A stretch of DNA of 64,000 nucleotides, from NCBI GenBank assembly GCA_020698575.1, contig CM036253.1, positions 31,611,719-31,675,718 of the forward strand. Reading direction: 5' to 3'. This document shows positions 35,197-47,100 of this stretch, piece after piece. The translations under genes were made by a program, and so were the position numbers. Within the stretch, counting starts at the first letter, position 1. The number at the start of each line of letters is the position of its first letter. The notes under the pieces are model-generated. The model was not told the origin of the DNA and searched no databases. It worked only from the letters and a program-made list of their open reading frames with translations. This stretch comes from Bostrychus sinensis (lineage: Eukaryota; Chordata; Actinopteri; Gobiiformes; Eleotridae).

Positions 35197-38100
35197 ATGG
35201 AGTTCTTCCTGGGAAACCCGTTCAGCACTCCGGTGGGCCTGCGCATCGGTGAGGAGAAGCCAGCCATGCCTAGCTTACAGCGTTACATTGTAATAAGCGG
35301 GATGTTGAGTTAGCTCGGCTCATTCATCATCATAGCAGACATTCCGCCATTTTATCTAAATACTTTTGTGTTATTTCATTCTTATATGACATTTAAACGT
35401 ATTTCATAATGCATATAATTTAGGTTATCATTAAAATATGGAAAAAATATTGTATAAACCCCAAGAGAGAGGCATCGGCTTATAACTTGATTGACAGGTT
35501 TACTACGCAATGACTTCGCGGTACTTCTGGAGGGGCGGGACTAAAAGACAGTTATTCCCACGCTGATTGGTTGCTATTACAGACCACTTTACCGGCGAAT
35601 AGTGGGCAGACAAAGTGGTCTGCTGCATCCTCCTGACCCAAATTAGATTGTTATTGGCATGTAGCCTGATGGGTATGCTAAAGGCCATTATGTTAGCTTA
35701 GCCTAGGAACAAAAATGGACAGTGGCCAATTTAAAAAACGTCGATAGCTTAAATGTAGGGCTTAGAATTTGAAGGCTAGGCTCCTCTGAAGTGCCCTTAG
35801 AGGAGGCTAGTATCTTGTCCTTTGGCCATTTTCCAAAACTTGCAATTTATCCCAAATAGCGTTGTTGTGACAATGTACTGTGTATTTATTAGCATTTAAT
35901 TATTAATATAGTTATGTTTATTCTTGAATTACACAGGGGTGTAACATCTGGCAGTGCAGTCAATGCAGCTGCACTGGGGCCCAGGATATGTGGGGGTCCC
36001 ATTGAGAGTCCCTAATCATAGTCAATTTTAGTGGGTTATTTTCTGTCTGGGCTACGGAGATTGGGAACCTACGTCATAAAATTGAGCGATGAATCTGCCT
36101 CGTGAGTGGTCACAGACAGTGACATATGATAGAGTAGTGTTAGGGACAGCGGCATAAAAAAGTAAACAAACAAGCCTTGAAAAACTCTTTTAACTGTTTT
36201 GTCGCTCTTGGTGACTATTTATCACACACTAAAGTATCAAAATATGTTTGTGTTAACACTAACTTGACTAATTTACATCCTAAATAGCTCCCATTATTTT
36301 ACTATTAAAAATAGCTTGTGCGACCACTGATGTGACATCACGATCCCGACCTCTATAAATTACACAGCAGGGATGACTCTATTTAAAACAAGCTTTTTTT
36401 TTTTTTTTGTGTTAAAAAAGATTGAAAACATCTATTTTTTGTAGCACTGACTTGTTAGACTATTTTAAATAATATATTTGTTGACTAAGAAATTACAGTG
36501 TACTTTTTATGACTAAAGGTATTTGTGCTTCATAACTTTGGGACACATTTTAAAAACCTGCACTGGGGCCTCTCATTACCACCTTACGCCACTGGAATTA
36601 TATTTGGAAGACTACAAATACAGGTTCTAGATTTTGTTAATGGCTGCCATATCCTTGGTTGTTTATTAAAACCAATTTGTAAATATTCTAAACCAAAATG
36701 ACATATTTTCTTCATGCAATTTCATATTACCTATAACTATAAGCTATAAATGTAATCTATAAATTTACATTAGAGGCCCAGTACCCAAGTCCATTGCTAT
36801 TACACCATTGTATAAAGACAGGCACGAGCTTGCAATGGGACCACCCCCACTTTGTTCTAAGCATCAAAAAACTCAGTCCCTGGTCTAGTTCCATAGTTGC
36901 ATTATGGTTTAAAAATACTATTTAAGATATATTTTTATAAGACAGAGAAAACTGGTTCTGTTTTGGTTGTAGCTATGGACATTTTTGTTGACAGTATAAA
37001 CATTTCTTCATGATCACACTCATGAACACTCCTTAACAGTAAATATAGAAACAAAACATGCAGACAAATATTTCAGTGCATGTTCCTTGGTGTGGTTGTA
37101 GTTACTGTTACTACGCAATGATGGTATAGTTAAGGAGTAATCATAGTAGAAGAAGAGGCTCGACCACTGCCTGTGAGCTGCAGGCGTTCGTATCCCACAG
37201 AGCGGCTCAACACTTTGATGTCCACTGGGAGTCCTGCAATTGAGTTCTTAGGGCCTGCGAGATCTTTAAGCCTAAACTATGTCCAGATGTGGTCTTCTTT
37301 TATCCCAGTTAGTCATTTCTATTCCTTCAGTTCCTGGAATAGGGCTGCACAATGCATCTCAAATGTATTATGTGTCCAAACTGTAAGGTTGTGACAAAAT
37401 TTGGTTGGTTGTCTTATTAGCGCTGTCTAGGGCTGATTATTCTACATCTGTTGGAACTGTCTCCTGGAAATCCAACCTACATCAAATTTGCCTGGACTTT
37501 TTTGTGTAGAAAATAGTGGATTAGATTAGGTGGTCAGGTTTATTTCTGAATATTCAGAAAAGTGCTACATAGAGATCTTTTTCAATGCCGAAATTAACCT
37601 AGAAATTTGTACTGCTATGCTACATTCAGCAACCAAAATATCATGCTTTAAACTTATTTAAGGCATGATATTTCAAACTCATTACCCAAAGCAATATATC
37701 AGAAAATATTTTAGCAGGTTTAAATGAAGGCTTGTCTGACTGACTTATCATTATAATTTTTCCATCAGCTGCATCAATAAAATTTCAAGCATGAGCAGCC
37801 AAGAAATAGATCAGTGGTTTCCTGAAAGAGAAGGAAGGAATGTATGGCTACTGTCCAGGGTGAAAAAATACTCGCATAGAACAGACATCTTCTTTCCATA
37901 TGCCGTTTCACTTCTGGAGTTGCCTCAGGAAATCATCAGCCTTCTAGTGTGCAGTGGTTTCCATATTGATTTGCCATACATCAGTTTTACACCCGATGTT
38001 CTTTCTGGTGCAACCGTGTTCATTAATCCAGGTTTGGGGCTGCCATTAAGCGATACTGACTTCTGAGTTACTGGCATTAAACACACTACAGTACCCAAAA

Positions 38101-41100
38101 TAACAGCTGTCTCATGGGGAAATTATAATGTAATAAAGTTTTATAACCATGCTTCATTTATACAATGCATCCTCCATTTATACACAATTTGAATATCTGG
38201 ACTGTTTATCTTTCATGGTACAGTGCAAATACCATCACATGACTGTGCCTTAAACATACATTCCTCAGCCTTTTAATAACACTGCCATGTTTGTCTCCCA
38301 CACAGAGCAAGCCACCAGCTCCAGCCTGCCGTCAGAAAACTGGGCCCTGAACATGGAGATCTGCGACCTGGTGAACGCCTCAGAGGAAGGGTGTGTGTGG
38401 ACTCGTGTGTTGTTTATACAGCTTATCTGTCTGAGTGACCGTTTCAAATGTGATCTCATTACAGGCCCAAAGATGCAGTCAAGGCCATAAAAAAAAGGAT
38501 TGTGGGGAATAAGAACTTCAAGGAGGTCATGATGGCACTTACGGTGAGTTACATACAATGTCATGTCCAAGCAATAAATTCAGCTTTAGATTCAGAATGC
38601 CTTACTAACACCTCAAGGAAATAGCACTGATGCTTGTACTGAGCAGAAAATTATATATAAAATCCAAAGATAAACATGAACCATCCTTTACATGCTCCAG
38701 CTAGGCCAGTGGACCGCTGTCATTCATGCTAGGGCTAGGTAACCATTGAATAAGGTTAAAAAATGACATAATAAATCCAACATAAATGCATAAGCATTCA
38801 ATTCTACTGTATGTGTTACTGAACACACCGAAGATGATATACCCTCATAACCAGTGCTGGGTTAGTTACTCAAAAAAAGTAACTAGTTACAGATTACTAG
38901 TTACTCTTTTAAAAAGTAATATATTACTTTACTTAGTTATTGACTAACGAAAGTAACTTAGTTACTTTACTTTTAGATTACTTTCTAACAGGAAGACCTA
39001 AATGAACCCAATTCTAAATAGAAGACGCCTATAGCCTCACTGTTGCCCTGACCAGCTCTGTTATTACATTCTTATTACAGGCGTTCAAGCAGAGCTCTTT
39101 TAGCTTCATTCATTTCAGCAGCAGGGCAGCCTGACACAGCAAATACTGCCCTTTAGGTTCACCTGCCTCTGCTCCTGTGCAGCATTCAAGTCCTGTGGAC
39201 ACAGTTTTATTTCACTACATTGAAGCTAAAATGTAATTGTTGTTAGCGCCAAAGCGGTGCAGGTCTCTTCTTTCCCCGCTGTCCCCGCTGACAGTAGCAG
39301 CTGCATGCGCCCCGACGCACGCGGAGGGGGATCAGCCCGCGGACAGGACGAGTGGCCGCTCCGCACATAAAGAGAAGCAGAGAAAGGAACGGATGAAAAT
39401 AAAGTAGGAAACGTATTAGCGCTATTTGTTTAATGCATTTTCATTCCGTGTCCTTGCAGTAAACTGCAGGTAAATGAAACTGACTGTAGTGACTGTAACG
39501 CGAGTAACTAATTGGGTATTTTGTTAGTAACTGTAATATTATTACTGGGGGTTCATAAAGTAACACGTTACCCGCTGCGTTACTGACGATTGTAATCTCG
39601 TTACTGTAACTCGTTAGGGATTTGGGTATTTTTTATTTTTTTATTTTTTTTTTACGTCGGAAGTTCTACCAGTTGCAACCACCCACATACTGTGACTGGA
39701 GTGTGAAATGTTGGTGTCTTGCCCAGTGACACAATGACAGTATGTGGTTTGGGCAAGATTCAAACCGCCAGCCCAGTGCACCACTGTCGATCAATTTTTA
39801 AAAACTACACAATTTAACTTAAAACACATATGAGCTATTTTTTATTTTATAGTACTTAATTTTCTGTTGACAGGTTTACTACACAACTTCGCAGTGCTAG
39901 TGGAGGGGTGGGACTAAAAGACAGATATTCCTACTCTGATTGGTTGCTGTTATAGATCGTTTTACAGACGAATAGTGGCCAGACAGAGTGGTCTGCTGCA
40001 TCTTCCCCTCCCTGACCCAAATTAGATTGTTATTGGCATGTAGCCTGATGAGTATGCTAAAGGTCATTATGCTAGCTTATTCTACAAACTAAAACGGACA
40101 GTGGAAACATTTCAGTCATTTGAATCTTTGTGCACAAGCTTTAATATTCCTAAACGTCATTATTTTCGTTACTTTCAGGCTCGTGCATTTGCTTCTAAAC
40201 ACTATTCATTGTATTTAGGCCCCACCCAGACTGTACTTAGTGATGAAATTCTGAAATTTAATCCCATCAAAAAAGCTGCATGCGCTGCCATCTACAAAAT
40301 GATACAGAACATATCGAGGGCTTGGAACCAGAGGGGCGTAAGTGGCATTTGACAAACTTTACAGGAGAGCCAAAACAAAATTTTGACCACACTTCAATCA
40401 ACTGTATTTATTAACCTTCAACCACAACATTGCAACCACATACATTCTTATATGAGTTAGTACTTAAGTAAAAATATTATGGCATATTAACACAATGAAC
40501 ATATTCTAAAACCTTGTAAAATCTTAAAAATATGGCAAAAACATCAGATACGCCTTTTTGGCACCAAACATTTCCAATTCTTCTAAAGACAAATAGGGCG
40601 TATCTGCTGATCAATGCAGAAATTATTGGTTAAAAACACTCTAACTTCATAAGTAATTCATTTTTCATATTATTTAAAATACTGTATACAATAGACACAT
40701 TCTGCTTTGTTACTCTTTTCACTTTTCAATTTAGTTCCATTCCAATTTAGCCTGGACATTGCCTTCCTATGCAATTTCAAACAGTTAAATTTCAATTCTC
40801 ATTCATGAGTTCACATTCATGTATTTCATTTAAAACTGTTTAACATTTCATTTCAAACAGTTTAATTTCAGTTCTCTTGCTTTTTACGCATTGTACTTTT
40901 CAGTTCACTTCAGCTCTCTGTTCACTCACTGCCCACTGTGTTAGAGTGTTAGAGAACTCTGCATAATAGTAAGGAATACTCCCATTTAGGGCTGCACAAT
41001 ATATCGCAAAATCAGCAAACGCAGTATCCGTATCACAAGAATCTAAATATATGACAATAACACTGTGGTCTTCTATCTGACAGAGATTTACACTGAAGAA

Positions 41101-44100
41101 TCGTGCTCACAGTAGCTGCGGCTCAGAGGCTTGCTTCAAACAGAATTTCGCTGTACTTTTTGTGCATGTGACAATAAACTTATCTATCTATCTAATCATT
41201 TTCCACCAGAGCCTTAAAAGAACATGTGTTGTGACTAAATAAAAATGTTTAAAAAGTCCAGTTTTAGTGGTAATTTAATTAATTTAGTCACAGCTTAGCC
41301 TTGTTTTATTCCTGGTTTAGTCTGAGTTAAGTTTGGATTTTGTGGCTGTTTTGACTTGTAAATACAGGAACTTACATTTTTGTGAAATGTAGTGAATTTA
41401 ACTTACTATGTTCAAAAAGTAGGCTCTGTTTTCAAATATCGCAATAATATCATTATCGCAATTTTCAACATAGTTATTGAATATCGCATATTTTCTCCAT
41501 ATCGTGCAGCCCTAGTCCCGTTGGTGCACAGGGTGAGTAGGTCTTTTTAGTTTAAGGCACTGATCCCTGGAGGACTTTCATACATTGAGCTGGGGTATGT
41601 GGTTCAAGTGCCTCTGGTTGCCTGTTGTGCCAGTGTCAGTTTTTGGAAGGTTGAGGTATGGCTGTCAGCCGACCTTGCAAATTTCTCTGACACATCAAGG
41701 GTCTTCAGAAAAAACAAGCCTTGCATACCCTACACTGTCTTCCGTCTGAGGTTAAACATTACTCAAATGTATGATTTCTTCTTGAATTTTTTTTTCCGTT
41801 TCTTTTCTCTCTTTTGACAACATGATTGACAATGAAGTCTTTCGGTCTCGCTGCATTTCCCATCTCCCAATAATATTCAAATATTTTTTCCCTCACTTCC
41901 TCAAGGAATTTTTCATTGCATTTGTTGCGACAGAAAGTGCAGTTCTTCGCCCTCATCCTCCTTCCTGGGACCTGAATGCCATGTGAATTCATGTAGCTTT
42001 GGCCAGAATTTCTTAACCTCTTACATCTGTTCTTTTTCCACTTGTCAACATTTCTCTGTCTTATCCTTCCTCTTTGTGTGTTGGCATCCTCCTCCTGTCC
42101 ATTGTCTGCCTGTCTACCAGATTAGACCAAGACAAAGGTAGCCATGCCAGGCTAGGCTAACAAGGCTAGACTATCAAGGCATGGGATGTTTCTCAAAGCC
42201 CTGGTACCTTGCCTTGCCTTGAAAGTGATTTCCTCCAAAGCCACTTCCTTCTAATCCAAGGCAAGTGTCCTGCCTTGGGCCAAATAAATGGCTGAGGAAC
42301 AGTTACAGAGTGAACAAGCAGTGTCACCATAGCCACTCCTCCTGCCTGGTTTTAGTGTCATTTATTCCTGGGAAATCTTTACAGATGTATTATATCAATG
42401 CAATATTTTGTTTTTTAGCTTATAAATAATCAAAACTTAAACTTGCTAAATAAGTTTTTGAAAGTATCACACGTCAAAGTCCTGCCATTTTTCTCAAAAA
42501 GGCTGCAGTGCATTATGGGTGATTTTGTCTGATGCAAGGCAACGAAGAATCCACTGATGTTTCCTTGGTGAATTAGCCACAGTTAGCCAAACGGGAGACA
42601 CCTGCCTGGGAAGGACATGAACACACCTTGGGCGACAGGAGATGACGTGGATGCTTCCTGTGATGTAATCAAGGCAAGGTACCTGGGTTTTGAGAAACAC
42701 CCATGGTGTCTTACCTCCATCACTCAAGTGAGGAACAGCATTCAAAAACATCTCTTCATCTTCAACTTCTTCACAAGGTTCATCAGTTTGCTTCATAATA
42801 TTAATCAAAATCTCTTCTGCCTCAGACTGTTTAGGGGCACCACCTACACTTACGCCCTTCTGGCTCTGAAAAATACTGTAGGCTCTTGTATTATTCAGAG
42901 CCAGAAGGGTGTAAGTGGACATACGCCCCTCTGGCTCCAAACAATGCTCAAACTTTTGTGTTATGTCTTTGTTGTTTTGTTGCTTTATTCAATACAGGTT
43001 GATTTCTGATGCGTCTTTTTGGCACCACTAGATAGAGCTCATCAAGACCTTTAATTTGATATATAGAACTCATTTTCGCCCAAAATGCCACTTACGCCCC
43101 TCTGGCTCCAAGCCCTCGATATGTCCAAGTTCATGAATGAACACTAAAGCTAGTTGGGAAAAGGATTTAGAGGTGGCAATTTCAGATAAAATCGCGCGTG
43201 TGTGTGGGGGGGTGGGGGTGGGGGGGTAGTGTAGTGGTCTGTTGATTATATGGAGGTGAAAGATAAAATAAAATAAAAAGAAAAGAATTAAAAACGGACA
43301 GTGGGCCTTTAAAAAAAACGTCAATAGCTTAATGTGGGACTTAGTATTTGAAGGCTAAGTCTCCCGAGAAGTGCCCTTAGAGGAGGCTAGTATCTTGTCC
43401 TTTGGCCATTAGCCAAAAGTTGCAGTATATTTGGCTTAAATCACAAATAGTGTTGTTACTTTGAAAATGCTCGAGGAAACAGGACAGAGGTCAGCACAGG
43501 GCTGAAGAGTGCAGTTCTGTTACACTCTTTTGAACAGAAACAGTAAAAAATAAAAATAAAAAAGCTGTTTACTTCCTTAAACTTTTTGTATTATGCCATT
43601 TGACTACAAAATGAAAAATAGCTGTGAGGAATTATGGGATCAGAGCTGTACACTGTTTTTTGGGTAAATAAACGAGAGCAGACTGGATGTAGAGGGCTTG
43701 TTGATTGGTTAGTGCTTCCTGGAGTGGCCTCAGAAAGGCAGCGCCAGAGAATACAGGGTAACTCAAACAGATGTGAATGAAACAAAACACAACTCCGGGT
43801 ATGTTTCTGATGAGGGAACAACATTATAACATGGCAGATAGCTCCAAAAAGTTGATTTTGCATTATATATCTCATATCTTGACAAAACCTGGAGCTACCC
43901 AGCTAACATATACTGTACACAGAAGGCTTGAATCCATATGGAATTTTCTGCAGCAAGTAATTTTCTACATAATTAGGTCAGTCGTTACACGATTACAGCA
44001 AGTTTAACTAATTAGGTAATGGCTGTTATGATAATCATTTTACAGTCATATAGTCTGGGAACAGTATGCAAATGACCTTTTTTCAGAAGAAGAAATTATT

Positions 44101-47100
44101 ACATATTAAGGCCACAAAGAAAGACTTTAGCATCTTTAACTGTACTCCTTAGACTGGGCAGCTAAATATATTGTTTTCTCTTTTCAGGTTTTAGAGACGT
44201 GTGTGAAAAACTGCGGGTACAGGTTCCACATATTGGTCACTACAAGGGACTTTATTGAGGGTGTCCTGGTCCGGTCCATAATCCCAAGAAACAACCCTCC
44301 GGCAGTGCTCCATGATAGAGTTCTTAGCATAATTCAGGTATATATCTGTACTTTACACATTCACTAAAACAACTAGAGAATGTTTGAATGAGTTTTCTGG
44401 CTTTGTTTCTTTAGGCGTGGGCCGATGCATTCCGCAGTTCACCTGATCTGACGGGTGTGGTGTCTGTGTATGAAGACCTGCGCAGAAAAGGACTGGAGTT
44501 CCCCACAATGGAGCTGGAAGGATACAGCTCCAGCCACAATCAGAAAGAGGTTAAAACATGGCCCGTGTCTGTCTGTCTTTCACTCTGTTTTTATAGTTGT
44601 CTAAATCTCTGCTTCTCTCTGGTGACTTGTCCCAGACCTCTCCGGGGAATGGGCCTACTGTCACTACTCTGCATGCTGGTCTTATATCCACCAAACTGCC
44701 ACTGCAGCAGCCCCAGGCCACTCAGCTCAAACACGCCAAAGAGGGGAGCCATGCCTACACTCCCAGCCAGGTGATGGGCTTTCACTGCTGGTCTCTGCTT
44801 TTCTCTCTGTCATAGCCGTTAGACAGTACAGGAAAGTGGTACAGGAAAGTGTGTCTTGTGGTTTCGGGCGCTAATAGCTGAGGCCTATCTTCCATTGGTC
44901 TAAGGGTTTGTTCACACTTGCCATGTTTGGTCCGCTTCATTTGATCTCTGGTGTGTTTCCGGTTCGTCTGTGAAGGTCTGAATGTGCAATCAAACTCTAG
45001 TGCGGCCCAAACAAGTGAACTCTGGTCCACTTGAAATCTGTGGTCGCGGTGCACTGGTGCACAGCTCTGGTACGCTCCTGGTGTGGTCCCGGGGAAGTGC
45101 TAACGCAACGCGGACCAAACTACAGACTAACAGCAGGAAGTGGACTAAAGCACTGTTCTCTAAGACAGGGGTCTCCAACCTTTTTTCCCCTGAGAGCTAC
45201 TTATAAAATGAAAATGGCAGAGAGCTACTTGTGCTTTGTAACATTTATACCTTCATCTTCTTTCGATTATTTCCTCTTCGGGTCACGGGCACTGGAGCCT
45301 AGTTCAGTAAGGGGTACACCTTGGACAGTGGACAGTGGTCACAGGACTTATTTTGTTTTCCCTAAACATTTACAAAATGTTGGTGTCAGCAACTAATATT
45401 GACGGTGTTGCAAATGTAAACACCTGTCAAACTCTGATGGAAAGCAGTCTTGAACATCCTGTATATCATACATTCTCAAGCTGAAGTGACTACAAGGCAT
45501 AATGCATGCACAATTATCAGTAGTCTCCTCTCTGATGCTGTTGCAAATAAACCATTCGCACTCACTCTGTAGCCTATTAGTACTTGTAAAACTAGTGATT
45601 CATCAGCAGCTGACACTTTCATAATAAGCCATTTACACAGTTCACGCTGTATTCTGTGGGCCATTACCAGCCTGTACTGTGTATCAATAGTTTGACCCTA
45701 AAGTTGCTAAAGTAACTTAGCTTGAACAAACTATTATACAGTTGCAATGAAAAGTATGTGAACCGTTTGGAATTACTTGGATTTCTGCATGATTTGGTCA
45801 TAAAATGTCATCTGATTTTTATCAAAGTCACAACAATAGACAAATGCAGTCTGCTTAAACTAATGCTGCATGAAAAATGATATGTTTTCATGTTTTTATT
45901 GAACATTCATGTAAACATTCACAATGCAGGATTGAAAAAGCATGTGAACTTTTGGATTTAATAACTGGTTGATCCTCCTTTGGCAGCAATAACCTCAACT
46001 AAATGTTTTCTGTAGTGAAGATCAGACCTGCACAACGCTCAGGAGAAATTTTGGACCATTCCTCTTTACAAAACTGTTTACATTCAGCAATATTCTTGGG
46101 ATGTCTGATGTGAATCGCTCTTTTGAGGTCATGCCACACGCCCTGTTGCATAACCCATTCTCTGTTGAGCTTCAGTTGGTGGACAGGTGGTCTTAAGTTT
46201 TCCTGCTTAATGTTTTGATAAACTTGTGAATTCGTTTTGCTGTTGATGATAGCAATCCATACAGACCCCGAGGCAGCAAAGCAGCCCCAAACCATGATGC
46301 CCCTCCACCAGACTTCACTCTGGATGAGGTTTTGATGTTGGTGTGCTGTGCCTTTTTTCTCCACACATAGCTTTGTGTGTTCCTTCCAAACAACTCAACT
46401 TTGGTTTCATCTGTCCACAGAATATTTTGCCAGTAGTGTTAAGGGACATCTAGGCGTTTTACAAACTTTAAACATGTAGCAGCATTTTTTTGGACAGCAG
46501 TGGTTTCCTCCATGGTGTCCTCCCATGAAGTCCATTTTTGTTCAATGTTTTACTTATTGTAGATTTGTCAACAAAGATGTTAGCTTGTGCCAGAGATTTC
46601 TGTAAGTCTTTAGCTGACACTCTAGGATTCTTCTTCACCTCACACTAATTTTTTTGAGCATTCCTCTTGAAGTCATCTTTACAGGATGACCACTCCTAGG
46701 GAGAGTAGCAGCAGTGCTGAACCTTCTCCATTTATAGACAGTCGCTCTTACTGTGGACTAATGAACATCAATGCTCTTAGAGATACTTTTGTAACTCTTT
46801 CCAGCTTTATGCAAGTCAACAATTCTTACTCGTAGGTCTTCTGAGAGCTCTTTTGTGCAAGGTATGGTTCACATCAAGTAATGCTTCTTCAGAATGGCAA
46901 ACTCAAAACTGGGGTGTGTTTTTTATTGGGCAGGGCCACTTCAGCCCACACCTGCAATCTTCTCACACTGATTGGACCCCAGGTTGGCTGACACCTGACT
47001 CCAGTTAACTTTTGAAGAGGTCATTAGTCTAGGGGTACACATACTTTTTCCATCCTGCACTGTGAATGTTTACATAGTTCAATAAAAACTTTAATTTTTT

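Larger units (their letters stand above)
40309..43124 (-). mobile_element. 2.8-kb DNA element with 42-bp inverted ends, nested in the LINE
   Basis: Arms 40309-40350 and 43083-43124 are inverse copies with one visible mismatch (includes ATCGAGGGCTTGG and AGAGGGGCGTAAGTGG). Inside, on the minus strand, about 42120 to 41780, is a transposase-like N-terminus with KWKKNRCKRLRNSGQSY, a Cys cluster CTFCRNKC and FEYYWEMGNAARPKDFI. I have seen this arrangement in uncharacterised fish and arthropod transposon proteins, but I cannot name the superfamily. The catalytic part is not found, so the copy is defective. It also carries the 40987-41514 hAT element, a 42178-42710 MITE and a hairpin at 42847-42917. 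Confidence 0.65.
40105..43290 (+). mobile_element. 5'-truncated L1-like LINE insertion, itself split by a DNA element
   Basis: The insert is flanked by AAAACGGACAGTGG at 40091-40104 and 43291-43304 (14-bp TSD). The first about 200 bp encode an ORF2 C-terminal-like stretch (SFNIPKRHYFRYFQARAFA). After the nested element the frame resumes with ASWEKDLEVAISDKI at about 43148-43195, followed by an AAAATAAAATAAAAAGAAAA tail before the right TSD. Without the nested DNA only about 380 bp of LINE remain. It is dead. Confidence 0.75.

Noticed and set aside
40101..40352. 83-codon ORF as a host gene
   Set aside because: It starts within the target-site duplication and encodes an L1-type ORF2 tail cut by a DNA element.
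42494..42940. 148-codon minus-strand ORF as a gene
   Set aside because: It crosses the right end of a MITE and a hairpin inside a dead transposon; no recognisable domain.
43206..43226. G-quadruplex regulatory element
   Set aside because: Long G runs could form one, but it lies in a LINE remnant and nothing ties it to tom1 regulation.
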